From Phoebastria nigripes (Eukaryota; Chordata; Aves; Procellariiformes; Diomedeidae), in NCBI GenBank assembly GCA_035582835.1, contig JAYKAV010000422.1:1136754-1200753 (forward strand): DNA of 64,000 nucleotides, given 5' to 3'. Below the pieces are notes generated by a model. It saw only the letters and a program-made list of their open reading frames with translations. It was not told the DNA's origin and made no database searches. Positions 12,176 to 25,400 of this stretch are shown piece by piece. The first letter of the stretch is position 1; each line of letters starts with the position of its first letter. The translations under genes were made by a program, and so were the position numbers.

Positions 12176-15100
12176 GTTACAAACCTGGGTTCTGATCCTA
12201 TACCTACTTCTGCAGAGAAGGATCCCAGTGCCTGGCTGATGCCTTTATATCTTTACCAGCTGAAGGTAGCAGTAAAACATTGAAATTAGAGGGAAACATG
12301 GAAATCACAGGGTGATCCTGACCCAGCATCCACCTGTTTGTAACTGAGATAATACAAAAGCGCTTCAATTAAATATGAAAGCCCCCGGGTCTCTTTAATC
12401 CGGTAGCTTAAGACTCTTTTACTATATATATGTATATTTTTTTAATGCCTGTCCAAAACAATCCGTCCGCCCTGTTTTTGCTTTTTGGCCATGGGTCAGC
12501 ATTTCCCTTCTGGCTCGAGAAAGGCTGATAAGATGTCAAAAGCTGGGCTGCAGCCAGGTAATCAGGTCACAGAGGCAAAATTCAATCAAATGTCTTTTCG
12601 GTCAGTGTCGCTCTGGCCTGAACAGCCCCCGGAGCCACAGCTGCCTGGCAGCTCTTGTCCCCCTGATAAGCTCAGGGCTGATCTGCAAGCAGTTTTGGCA
12701 TCTGTTTAACCATTTACATCTTGCTGCGTGGGTTTCGGTGATGGGCTTGCCTTGCTCTGCCTGCGTGGGTGGCTGGCAGCTGGCGCGGTCCCCATTTGGG
12801 GCTGCGCTGCCCCATCTCTGGTGTAGTTCATGGCTCTCAACTGATCTGTCTCATGGGCCATCTAGCCATCCCTTGAGTCTTGTGAACTGATGGGGTCTGT
12901 ACCATTAGGCACCAAGAGGCGACGCAGCTTGACGAGGCTTTGCACGAAGGACCACCTCTTTTTCTTCATTTTAAACCTGCCACCTTCACTTAACGTCCAG
13001 AAAGAAGTAGCAAAAGGGCTGCATGGCTCACACGGCTCAACAGATTTCAAAGCAATGCTTTCTTCTGCTGACAATGACTGAGTTTTGCTCTCCAGACTGG
13101 CCCTGTCAGGAAAATTAGCTTCTCCTGCTAGCGTCTAATCCAGAGCCAAAGCTGAAAGATGAGACAAGTCAATTTTCCATTGGGTGCGTCTTAATATTTT
13201 ATTGCCAGCATTGCACAAGCCATGATTCCCCTGCATTGTAAAATGGCGTAAGAAGGCTGCAGATCCCAGAAACAGGCTTTCTTAATTTACATCTCACGAG
13301 TATTGTTTGTCAAATACAACTGTAGTAATTGCTTGCTTTCCATTTCTAAAATGTGCTAGCAATAAACTGAAAATATAATAGGATACACATATTTGGCAAG
13401 CTCTTTCCAAGGTTTTGTATCAGACCCGCCGCTGGATTCAATAACTACAGATGATTTGAAATTTTCACGCAACTTCTTGCTTCTTAAAAATGTCTCCTTT
13501 CTAAATCAAAACCCCCAAAATAATTTGTGAAAACACCTAAGGTGTTTTAAGTTTTCTTCCAAAATTTTTCATATAGTGTGAAATTGGATTTTTTGGTAAG
13601 TGGAAAATGTTGTTCTTGTTGGATTAAAGCATCTCCAGCATTTCTGGTTAAATGGGTACATACTGAGCCAGAGCAAAATGGAATTAATTTCTTAACATCC
13701 TTCTCCTCTGGTGCATTGGAATAAAGTAGCCAGTCAGTATCCAGCTGCTCTGCCCATCGAAGCTTGAGCACTGTCCAGACAGATACTTTCCCAAATTAAT
13801 TCTCACAGCACCCAATGGTGAAGAGATAAAACCAGGAGCCCTTGATTAAAGGACAGCTTTTCTAAGGCTTGAGGATCTTTCACTTGCTAAAAAGTGGCTG
13901 CTGGGATTCTCAAAAGCATTATAACTTCTACTGAAATAGATAACACCACTGGGAATNGTGCATTGGGCCACGTGGCTGTTTATTTCAACTCCCTGAGTGT
14001 GGCTTGGAGGACATCAGAAGCATTACGGTCTGCTTATCCTTCTGGTTTTCCCCCTTAGTCAGGCTTTGAGTTAAGTTTCTTTCCTAAACGGTGTTGTTTT
14101 AAATGAATGAAGGAATCCTCGCTCATCCTAATTGATTGTAGCGAAAGTTAACAGTGCTAATTATCTCCCTCCTTCCTATTTTTTTCTGCTGTTGTTGAAT
14201 GCAGCGGAGAAGCCATCGGATGAAAGTCCCGCAACGTGGTGGAGTTCTCTGCTAAAACCTCTCCTGTGCAGCAAGGGGATTAATAGTAGGTGATGTTATT
14301 AGCTGTAAATCCAGGTGCCCGGGCTGGCTCCACTTCGGTACGTGATTGAATGTTCCTTCTTCCCGCCCGGTAATTTCTGACTAATGCCACCCTACCCATT
14401 GCTGATCCTCTTTTATAACGGGCTGTCAATCAAGGCAGATCTGACCGGCGACCTACATGACGGGTGAGGCAGCAAGCATGTTTGTACGCTGCACTCTCAG
14501 GGTCTGCGTGGGGGTGTCTCTCCAGCTGCAGGCACGCAGCATAGCTGTTTTTATTGCTTGTCTTGGTAGCCCTTCCATGCTTGGTCACCACCACGTGCCC
14601 CACAAAGGTTGTGCTGCTATGAAAACCTGTGCTTCAAGTCGAACGCGTTTCTCCTTTACCTGTTTCTCATCACTGGCAGGTTATATTTTTAAAGGTCACG
14701 TAGGCACAGGGTGAAATACGAGCATCCTGCCTGTTGCAGCTCCGGGCTGCTGCTGGAGACGTGTCATTTTTCTCCGGGAAAGGCAGGGAGAGGGGTGGGC
14801 TGGGGGAGGGCTGTAAACTTCCCCGNCAGAAGCATAACCGCTTGGGAGAGAAAATGCAGGAAGAAGAGAAGAAAAATAGCATAGCATCATTGCAAAATAT
14901 AACAGTCCTGCAGAGACGGTCACTTCTGGTTCAGCCTTCATTTGCTGATTGATATTACCAGTGCCTCCCTGATGCAATATTTAAGTTTCCTACGGCACTC
15001 CGCGTTCATATGCCATGCATTTCTTTATCATTTATCTTCTCAGATGTGGACATAGAGGCAGTAAAAAGGTGAAATGCCTTTGCTAAGGTCACTGAACAGA

Positions 15101-18100
15101 TGTAGGAATTGGGAACAGAAGGTGGTTTCTCTGATACTTTCTTCTTTGAAGAAGGGCAAGGCAATGAATTTTGACCAAGGCCCTCCAGATGGTTTTAGTG
15201 GGGCCAACACAGCAGCTCCAGCTCTGTTAGATGCTTCCCACTTCCATTGTGCAGCTTTCTGAGATGTTGAAAGAAAGGTAAGAGTAAGGACTGTCCCACG
15301 GGCACAAAAAAGGTTATCACATGCATCTGGAAAATATAACCCTGGGACAAGTGTTCTAGGGTTTAGTGGTCCCACCTGAGCCTCGTGCCGGGCAGGACAT
15401 GGGGTCCCACGTGGTACGTGGGGGCTCTGAGTGTGGAATGCATCCAGCATACACCAAAATAGTCCAATGGACAGATCTGGAGCGAAAAGTTTTGAGAGTT
15501 CAGCCTGGTAACAGCAGCAGTTTGCTACGTCGCAGTCTTAGTCCTTGAACTTTCTCTCCAGTAATTTAGAAACGTCCCTGCTTCAAGGAGTTACAAGTTT
15601 CTGGTGAGATCTTTTTGCTGCCGGAGTTCACAGAGAAGGAGCACTCCATCAGCCCAAATGGGGTAATCTCTGACAGCCGTTGTGGGCTGTGGTTGAGGAG
15701 GAGGATTTGGGTTTGCTAGGGTGGAAATTGAGCTGTTACAGGGTGAGCAGGCTTAATTAAAAACCAAAAAATAAAATGCGCGTTTTAATTTTTTTTACAA
15801 AATCTTTGAAGAATTAAAGAAAGGTCCTAACAAAAAGCAAAACAAAGAAAATTAAAACTAAATATTCAAGGAATTAATAAATGTTGGATAAAAATGAGAG
15901 GCGCCTTTGGTTTTCCTTTAAAAAAAGCACAGATGAGCGTGAGGTGGGCAAAATGAACATGCCCTACGGGGAAAAAGCCCTAATGCCTGTCCCCCTGCAG
16001 CCCTGGGCAGCGCTGGACCCACCGCCGCAGGAGGCTGAGTCTTCTTCCTCCAACTTCATCCCAAGAGGGAGGGGAAGGCACCCCAGCACCGGGGNGGTCT
16101 GGGATGCTTTTATGGCCAGATGAATCATGAAATACACCTTGTTTTTTTGCGACCAGAAAATTACTTTTAAAATTTACCTGGCCGACCCACTGGATCAAAT
16201 CTCTCGCATACACAGCTACTGCTACTTCAGCTCCGGGAGAATTTTGCCACTTTACGCAAGCAATGAATTGGGCTTGAAGTGTGCATTTATTGTGTCCTTT
16301 TGTCCCAAGTCCTATATGATCCAAGACTTTCCATCTATTCGTATTCTATAAGCTTTGCGCTTTCTTCCTGGACCTTATTTAGTACCTTTCTCAGGTTTCA
16401 TGTTCGGAGGGAAGCGATGCGCATACTTACATAGATACCTATGTAGGCTTACTTTGGTATGTAATTGAGACTGCTTTTTTCTAGTCTGTGTCATTTTGAA
16501 AGGGGGTTAAGCTAAACCATAACTGGGCTGCTCTAAAACATATAGAATAAGTATTCTTCCACAGTTATACCAGTGTACCTTTTATCCATAAAATTAAATA
16601 TATTTCATATAAGTGGCAAAACTTTCCCAGAGAACTGAGCCTCTGGTGTATTCCTCCCTGAGGCTGCCCTTCAGTTTGTATTTTTTTTTTTTAAATTCAA
16701 AGCTGACACATGAATGTTTTGGGCCACCAGTGAAACTATGATGAAAAGAAGAACACGGAGAAACTCTGTTATCAGACTGACCTTTCCTGGCAGAGACTTC
16801 GCATGACAGAGCCTGGAAGGACTGACCCCGTGGCTTTGACCAGCTAANCTCAATGGCAGATTTTTTGGCACAAATTATGGGAGTAAACTTGAGTGCAGGG
16901 AAGCCAGCAGNTACTTTTCAGCTCTTTGACGGGAAAGCAGCATTCAGGTGTCTCATTAAGCGCAGGGATATTTTTGTGTAGTTTCTGTCAGATGTAAGGG
17001 AATTTGCAAAATCTAGTTCATGGAGGCATGAGGCAGTACTCAGGAGATTAAAAACCAAAAAAAAGAGAGTAGCTTTCTTGCCCTGTGTCTCTTGTCACTA
17101 CAAAAATGTGCAAAGGAGAGCAGGGAGAGAGTTGAAAAACGCACCCAGGGCTGTGGGGATGGCCCCACANCGTTGACATCAATGACCAAATTACTTTCCC
17201 TCCTTCTTGTCTGGCTGCTGTAGCTGTACAACAGGACCAATATCTGCCTTGGGAGGTCACTTGATGTGGCTTCGTCACCACAAAGACATCAGTGGCATAG
17301 GGCTTTCCACCTTTTGGCACGTCTCTGAGTCTGGTCCTTGGACATGCAGCAGGGAGAGATATGCGGCTGGAAATCTTAACCTGCCCGTATCTTTGGGCTG
17401 TCTTTGATCCCTTCATGCTGCACCATGAGGTTAAGGTCCACAGGCTGAACATGAGTCTTAGAATNGGCTGCAATTCCATGGTTTGTAGATTAGGTTGCCT
17501 TTAAAACAGCATAAGCCATAGAGAGTTTTAAAAAAAGGAGCNAATCTGCTAGATCGGGCAAAGCCAGCAAAGATTTATAACCCANTGATTTTTTTAATTT
17601 CCCTTTGTTCCTATGTTAAACATTTTCCCTTCCAGCCACTTTCACTGGGCTACCATTGCCAAATGAAAGGAATAGGAGCACTCCAGGGGAATGACTGGCA
17701 GTGGCTTGAGTCTTCCTTACCCTTACACATGCTGAGCTTAAGAAGTGGTGACTTTCCATCACGGGCCCCCTGGGTCTTTCAGTCAGGTTCAGAAACTCGT
17801 GTAAAGCTCAAAGAAGAATGCGGGTCTGGAAGATATAAAGCAAGCTGTGGAAAAACAGGGGTGAGGTGGAAGCTACCCAGCTTTCTATATTTGGAAATCA
17901 CAGTATGTGCACTCCCAGCATCTGTGAGTAATTGTATTATAAGGGAAAAAACGACCTAATGGGTTCCAGCCTGCCTGTGATGGCACCGTGCTTTTGAACA
18001 GCCAGGGTACGAATCGCAGCGGCTCCAAAACTTCATTTACAACCCAGGGGCCAGCTGGAAATTCGCAGGAGGTACCGATAATGTACAGCCACATGCTGCC

Positions 18101-20375
18101 AAAAGTGTCCACCCCCCCCAGTGAATCGCTGTTGGAAAGTCTCCGTTCACCTCTGGAGCAGGGACATCAGCAGCGTTTTTTGCTGCCGCAGTTCTGTGCT
18201 GAGCCCATTCTCCCATCTGCGATTAATGAATTTTAGGACAACTTTAGTGGCATTGGGGTTTTTTCCCCTCTTGGAGAGCAAGTTTTCAGTTCCCACTGTG
18301 ACCTGCCATGCCTTAAAAGTTCAGGAGGCAAAATACTAACAAGAAAAGGAGCAATGTGTATTTTGGGGGGATGTCAGTCTGGCAGGTTGAGATGCAGATA
18401 GTGGGGCCAGGTCTGTGGTGATCTCATAACACCTACTGTGCCTGAGATGACCATGAGCGCTGGGATGCCCAAGACCTCTGAGAGCCAAACCCTAGTTACA
18501 AAGGAATGGCTCTGGGGTCAGGGGAAATAAATTAAAAAATCCCATCTAGCAGATCACCAGCTGCAAAAAAGTCAGCACTGAATTTTATAACGTCCCATAA
18601 AAAAAAAAAAAATCTTTTAAATGTGATAAATTGTATTTGAGTAGGATCCGCATGATGAAAACAATTGGTCTGGTTTGCCCGAAAGCTGGAAGCAAACCCA
18701 TGGCCCCCGTGCAGCAACACCCTCTGTTCCCACTTTCGTGCTCTCCTGCCTCCCCACTCCTGTCGTGGCNAGCGACGGGCAGCGTCAGTCCCAACCCCAT
18801 CTCCTGGCTGCCAGCCACGGATAATGCAGGGCTTTATTTTATTTAGTGTAAAGTGAACGTTTCTGGCGTTGAGGACATTGAAGTAAGCTCAAACGTAGCT
18901 CACCCCGGGGCTTGCGCTGGGGGATGCTGTGCCCTCAGCCTCCATCGTTAATGCTGCTTGCACTTTTCGGACTGCATTATCTGCACAGAGCCACAGCTGA
19001 CCCAAATGCTGACAGCCACAGGTCATCCTTTTGCTCAGAGCTTATCATCATCAAAATCTGGGTGATCAGGTGCTGGAGAGAGATGTGCTAACAGATCATC
19101 CTGGCCCCAGAGAGCCTGGTCGTGCTCTTCGGATCCTTGCTGAGCTCCCCAGGTCACAACCCAACCCCTATAGCCCCTCAGAGCCTGTAGCCAGAGGCAG
19201 GCTGGCTTCTTGGACTCCCCACAGGAGCTGCTGGGCATCGTGCCCGCGTAGGAGGAAGGCAGCCTGCAGCCCTGCTCCATCCCCAGGGCTGGAGCAGCGT
19301 TAGGAGCCCTTGGGCCAAGCATAAGGTTATGGGCGGCTGCAGGAGGACACATTTAGCCATCAGAGCACTGTGGTTCAGTAGAAAAGCAAGTAGGACTTTA
19401 AATATAATGGAGCACAAATGCATGTCTTAAAATTAAAAGGTATGTTTTTATCTAGGAAAAGGGTAAGCCCCAGGGAAATTAACTGGGTGAAAAGGAAGGT
19501 ATTTAGGACAGTCAGTGCTGGGAGGGGATCTGGAGAGGAGAATTTCCTACCTGCCTAATGAAACTTTATACACTGCCATCTGCCCAGGTAGACCCATATT
19601 TCAGGGAAGCGTTAGAGACCAGACAGATCTCCCTTTTAACTGCACTCCAATTTCTTTCATCAGACATACAAGGCTCTAACAAAATATATTTTGGAGAAAA
19701 AGATCTCTGGCATGGCAGAACTGAAGCAAAATTACTTCAATTTTTTATAGCCTATGTTTCTAAAAATACAGATGACTAATAGAAATCATAAAATATTCAC
19801 AAAGTCAGTAATCCACGTTTACAGATAATGCTGAATTATGTCCGAAGACATTTTTAAATGGGAATTTAATGGATGTCTTTGAACAGAACAAGCAGGTTTC
19901 TTCTCCTCAGCTTCAGTCCTCAGAGGAGGAGCTTTGGGGAACTGCTAAAGCCCATCGTCGTAGCTTCGCCGAAAGCCACCATGCAGTCCTGAGGGATGCG
20001 TCCCACTACGGCCGCGGGGCATCTCCCATGACAGGAGCTGGCTGCCTACTTAGCTGGTGCTGCACCACGCCGGTGATTTTGGCAGTGTGCAAATTTCCCA
20101 CTATCCAGGAACGTAAAATAGCATTTTTCTTTTCCACACCGGCGGATGAGAGGGTCTTCGTACCAGGGTATCACCGGAGGCTAGATCATGGCTTTGGGAG
20201 GGAGAAGCAGCTCTGAGGTCCCTCTCCGTCCCTGTGTGGGCTGTCTGGCCCTGGGGTTGGAGTGCGATGGGAAGGGCTGCGTTCCTGCGGGGTCCCCGCC
20301 AAAGGGTCCCCAGCAGAGGGATGTGTGCAGCTGGCTTCCCTGAAACAAGTTTCATTTCAGAGCTCAAAGCAGCAA
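12176..20375. other. Upstream non-coding DNA
   Basis: Nothing coding is supported. The stretch includes the minus-strand MIR remnant near 15,020-15,140 and A/T runs near 16,680 and 18,600. N bases are relatively frequent between about 16,800 and 17,600. The remainder is unremarkable. Confidence 0.6.
15020..15140 (-). mobile_element. MIR SINE remnant
   Basis: The + strand shows the reverse-complement MIR order: CAGATGtGGAcAtaGAGGCA, then a degraded GAGAGGTTAAG region, TTGCtaAGGTCACtgaaCAG and GGaATTgGgAac. This corresponds to the MIR blocks CAGATGAGGAAACTGAGGCA and TTGCCCAAGGTCACACAG. Heavily diverged, as expected for an ancient amniote SINE. Confidence 0.65.
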
Positions 20376-20505
20376 CCTGGTCTTAAAAAACCCTGGATTT
20401 GAGATCCAGTTCTGTCCCTAACCAGCTGTGTAGCTTTAGGCAAGTGGTTTCACTTCCCCATAACTCAGTTTGCCACCTGCGAAACCTACCTGACTGAGTT
20501 TTGCA
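20376..20505 (+). mobile_element. MIR SINE remnant
   Basis: This is the best MIR match in the window. CCTGGATTTGAGATCCAG (B-box region) is followed by TCTGTCCCTAACCAGCTGTGTAG, GGCAAGTGGTTTCACTTCCCC, CTCAGTTTGCCACCTG and a shortened ACCTACCTGACTGAG. The tRNA-derived promoter region, core and start of the 3' part occur in the right order and spacing. Confidence 0.85.
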
Positions 20506-21167
20506 TCCCCCGGTGGGAGTGAAGAACTGCCCAGAAGTCACCTGTGACTTGAGAGCGGGTGAGCAGCCAGCACTGCCCTGACTCAGGACACCGTGGGGAA
20601 GCAGGCTGGCCCAGGACTGCAAATGTTTCTGGGGAATAGTCTCAGGAAGACTGATTAAAAAATAACGTAAAAGAAAGGTGCAAGCCGCCTATGGTGACAG
20701 CATGGTTTCATTTGCTGAGGTCTCCCAAAATCCTGGTACTGAAAGTAGATATTTAGGATCACAGGGCTTTACAAACTGCTCAAAATGCTTTCTGAAGAGG
20801 TTTTCAAACCTACCTAGCTTTCAAAATGTTATATTTAGGGTTTCTACATGGTCCATTAATCTAGAATGAGAGTGTGCTCTAGCCAGAGGACAGATGATGA
20901 TCCAGGGATGAAATAACCTTCCCTTTTCCTTCTGAGAGCCAATACATGTTTTCCATGAGGCACAGGTTGTTAGGTGTTTATTAGACTGTTTCTCTTTCCC
21001 CTCAGCTTCTAATTTCATAATCATTTTTAAATTGTTTGCTTCATAGGCCGAGTACCATTTTCCCCTGCATTCTTTTCTCCCTGTTTACTTTTTTTTATTC
21101 TGCACCTAGAAATGCATGAATCTGAGCCAAACTTTCCAATCCATCATACCTGAGGGGATCTGAAATG

Positions 21168-21183
21168 AGGTCAGACAAGTTCA
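21168..21183 (+). promoter_or_regulatory. DR4 nuclear-receptor element (candidate LXR/RXR or TR/RXR site)
   Basis: AGGTCA and AGTTCA half-sites lie in direct repeat separated by GACA. This fits the DR4 arrangement used by LXR/RXR and thyroid-receptor heterodimers. It is about 21 kb upstream of the EEPD1 start codon, a plausible enhancer distance. EEPD1 is reported as an LXR-induced gene in mammalian macrophages, which makes the site worth noting. One such match could still arise by chance in a window of this size. Confidence 0.4.
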
Positions 21184-22346
21184 CCCATCCCTACAGGATA
21201 ATCCTGCTGCTCTACAACGTTGCTGGATATACTGCAAATGCTACAGGCTCCTGTTGGAGAGGAGGCACGCTTGCAGGACTGAGAAGAGAACTGGGGACGT
21301 GTTAAATGGAGACAGTCCATGCACAGGAAAATCAGCAGCAATCCTGCTGCTGGGGTTGCGCGCTTTAGTCATCCCCTCTCTGGGAAGGACGCCGTGTTGG
21401 ACTTCTCTGATTTCCTTGCAGTAAATCTGGAAACAACATCGCTGTAGCAAACCAGTCAGCCAGGTCTTAATGGTTGTCATACCGCTGCATGCCAAGGTCA
21501 TTCAGAAAGTCACTGGTGACAGACGGGGAAAAGCAGCTCTCCCTGCTTCAAAGGCACAGGCTGCTGCCATTGGAGCTAGTTTCGATTCTTCATGCTGGGC
21601 CTCAGTGCTTGCCACCAAGCATGAAGGAAAAATCTGCAAACTAAGTCGACATTTGTGGTTTCAGAACATGAAGAATAATTTCCTTCACCATTGCCAAGGC
21701 AGGGCCGAAGGCAAGGAGCTGAACGGCACTGACTCCCTCCAGCCAAGGACAGCAGCAGACACTTGCCTCTCTTGTTCCTTTGCAAGATAAGCCGTTCCCG
21801 TTTCTGATGCTGGGTGTTAACTCCTTTGGAAATGTGGTGTCAAAGGACAATTGTAATACATTACCAAGGTCCAGTGCTTCCCACAAGAAAATACACAGCG
21901 CTGAGGTGAGCTTCATATTGCACCCGAAGCAATGCAGCACTAAGACACGTGCACTGGCTGGACAGACCTTGATGTCGGATGCAGATGCACAGAGTTAGGG
22001 CTGAGGCTGTCTCAGAGGGTCCTGGTAGTTTCCAAATACTCTCTTAAAGAGGCATTTCCATCCCCTTTTGGATGTCCCTTGTGGTGGCCCAGCCTGCTTA
22101 AGCCAGGCTCCGCAGAATCCACCCCCCCTTCCTCTTCTGGGTTATGCTTCCCCCATGCCCTCTCGGTGGGGCTGGTAACACTGCTTGCGAGGACACGGGT
22201 TACCCGTTCATAACAGTGATGGGAGTTAAAAATAGCCCCCCAGAAAAGCCTCTGGGGAGAGGGAGGCTAATGGAAGATTTGGCACTGAGACTGATTATCA
22301 TAAACCAGTTCTTATTCACTCTTGGGAGATGGAGAGGCCTCCCAGT

Positions 22347-22404
22347 CTTTTTTTTCCCAATTTTTCCTTATCTTTTCCTCTTCTTCTTCTTCCTCCACCT
22401 CTTT
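22347..22404. repeat. Polypyrimidine-rich tract
   Basis: A T/C-rich stretch with T8, CTTCTTCTTCTTCCTCC and little purine. It is low-complexity DNA; no downstream acceptor-exon pair is apparent that would make it a splice-site tract. Confidence 0.7.
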
Positions 22405-25400
22405 GGATTTGGAGTCTTTATGAGAGGTAAGGCAGTCGCCATTTGGCAAATCAGAAAGCCTTGATGGGCCACCAAAATGCATGTCGTTCCCATCCGGGAG
22501 AGATCAGTGAGATCAGATGGAAAGTTTCCCCTTCTTGCGTAGTTCCCAGAACATCCTGACTTCTCTGAGAAGGGCCATGCTGATGAACAAGATAAACACA
22601 TGGAAGTTTTGAGAAACTCGGGCAAAGTTCACAGCTCCTTACATGCAGCTAGTCTGGGCGAAATCAGAGCTATTTTCCCCATTTTGGAGCTGATCTGGCT
22701 GACCCTGCTGCTCTATCTGCTCCGGTGCATCGGCCTTTGCAGGTTAAATCTCGGCACCTGGCTGTTGTGGTGGGCTCGGGCATGTGCAGAGGTCTCTGGA
22801 GCTTGCCAAAGGGTAACTTCAGCGACATGGACTTGACCATCCAGCAGAGGAAGGACGGTGGTTGCCATTTGGTTGAAAAAGTGAGGTTCTGGCATGGCAG
22901 CTCCACACTGTTGCTCTGACGAGGTGTAAGTGGGAGTACCTGTGCCAGGAGGAAGACTATACAACTCTTCCCCACATAAGGAAAGCTCCTTAAGCTTTGA
23001 AGTGCAGTTCTGGGTTAAACTGTGGAAGGATTAGTCATTTTAGCTTTAAAATTAAGTTAAGATATAATTCTGAAGTGGTTTGGTCCAACATATCCTGCCT
23101 GAGGAAATCACATCAACCAAGTTTAGACTGAGACTTGCTTTTTAAAAAAGGAGGACCTGTATTTAAACAGCTCCTCCCCCCGCCCTTCCTAGTAGCCAGA
23201 TAAAGTCACCTTTCTTCAACCCAAATCTGTTCTTGGATCCGTCAGCGGAAGAGACCCCCTTAGCAAATGAACCGAGGGACACTCAGAGATGTATTTGGAG
23301 ATCATCCAACTTGCTAGTGAAGCTGAATGGAGAACAAATTACACCCTCTTGAGCCGGGGAACGCTGTGGGTGACAGAAAAACACCCTGTTGTGGATGACA
23401 ACTGTGTTTTCATAGCCGAGCCAAAGCCTTGGGGTTATGGGAGAGGACGGCTGAGACATCGCGGTGAACCCAAAGTGAAGAAGAGCTCTGCGCCCTCTTC
23501 CCTCAGAGGCATCACTGTGATTGTACCTCTGGTCACATCGAATCCACGAAGACGGCAGGTTATGTTCAACCTAAACCACAGAGCAGTCCAGGTTGTCTCT
23601 TCATCTCACCCAGTAAGTCCAAGCCCCAAGCGGAAGAAATCTGGTCCCATCCAGAAACTCCAGACTTACATGAATATTTTGTGCCATTCATACCTCTGAT
23701 AGGAAGACTTGTACACATGGGATCTATGTTTCTGCCTCCTCCCTTTGCTACAGTAAAGAGCATCAAAAGCTGGTGTATAGTTCAAAGCATTTGCTTTGAC
23801 GCAGTTTTGCGTCTTCACAGATTTGAGTATTAGAGTATCTTAGTTTTCAGTAATAGGTCACACCGTGTTTGCAGATTTTATTAACTTGAATAAAATAAAA
23901 TAAATCTTATCTAGCTTTCACAATGTACCCACCATGCAAATGCCAACTGATCTAGGTTTGAAAACAATCAAAACCTACAAAAAAGAAAGGAAGATAAGTA
24001 TTTTTAGCTCTGATTCAATGCACAGCAGCATGCCCCCCATATATCATAACTAGGAGGGAGGAGTGATGCAGAGGCAGGGACGAACAGCCTTGGAGAAAAG
24101 AGCAAAAAAGAAAAAAAAAAAAAGAAAAGAGGAACTTCTTAAGCTATTATTGCCGCTGCAGTCTTCTTATCTTGAACCAAGTACAAGAAACAATTGAATT
24201 ACAGTGAAATAATTACTGGGCTAATGAGGGCAGTCAGGCAATTGCAATATTCCCAGAGTTTTCTTCCTTCCCTTTCCTGAAAATACTTAAAATAATTGGT
24301 AAACAAAGTGGGTTATTTATAAATACAGACAGACTATACAACCCCAACCAGGACAGCTAAGCAGGGAGAATGGAAACAATTATTTGCCTGGGATTTGGAG
24401 TAATTTAAAGGAAAAGCTTCCCTCAAGGAAATGGTGCTGTATACCATCAGAGCTAACTTCACAGCTTGCTGTTAAACACCCAAGCTGCTTTGAAAATCTA
24501 CTTGAAGATGCTGAATATATGGTTTTAACTCCTAATGAGGTGTTAAGTGGCTCAGTAATTTATTTCCTTCCCAGGGGCTAACTATCATGTCAGAAGGGAA
24601 AGGGCAGCTACCAGCCTTGACATTTTGGTGATCCCCATCAGGACGGGAAGACTTATTATTGTCTTATTTACCACAGCACAATGAGCTCTCCTGGTGTCAG
24701 CAGCACAGTGGGATTTTTTTCTTTTTTCTTATTCATATTATAGCAGCCTCTGTTATTCCTAGCCAGGGCTAAACACCGCAGGAAGGATGACAAAGAAGCA
24801 GCCTGTGCTCGGGGAAGCTTGTCAGGCAACCTCAGCAAGATGAGGAGCTCCCACTGAAAGCCAGTGCTGTGCCAGCTCGTTAGGTGCTATGGGGAAAACA
24901 TCTCCTAATGACATGGGATGCTAGCTACTTGCTGCCTTTTTTTAAGCACCAGGTTTTCTAACTTAGCACAGGCCATCTCTAATCAATGTGGTTTTTAAGC
25001 CTCAGCTGTCAGCTGCTTTTCAGCAGAGCCTCTGAGAGCAAAGCTGGTAAGGGTTTGCAAAGGCTTTTTTAGCACAGACCAGGCTGAAGTCAGGAGGAGG
25101 TAAATATTTCATTTTTGTTTGGCTGTCTTGTGCCTATGTAGGTGCTGCTTTGCTGAGACACAGTCTAGTGCGCCAAGCAGCAGAGTTTGTAGCCTTGTAT
25201 GGCCACAGAGCTCTAGCTTAATTTATCTGCCAGAGCTGCCCGTTTGGTGGGATGAGGCTGAACATTAACAATTTCCATGATGAGGGCAAGTCAGTCTGTC
25301 TGCAAGGTGGGAAGCACTATGAAAAAGTTACTACTAAAGCATACTAATAAGGGTGAAGTACAGACAAGTTCTTGTTCTTTTAGGGTATTGCTTGGCTCAG

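Noticed and set aside
23289..23699. + strand frame of 136 codons with a basic C-terminal part
   Set aside because: It looked protein-like at first, but no family is recognised and there is no splice-site or promoter support.
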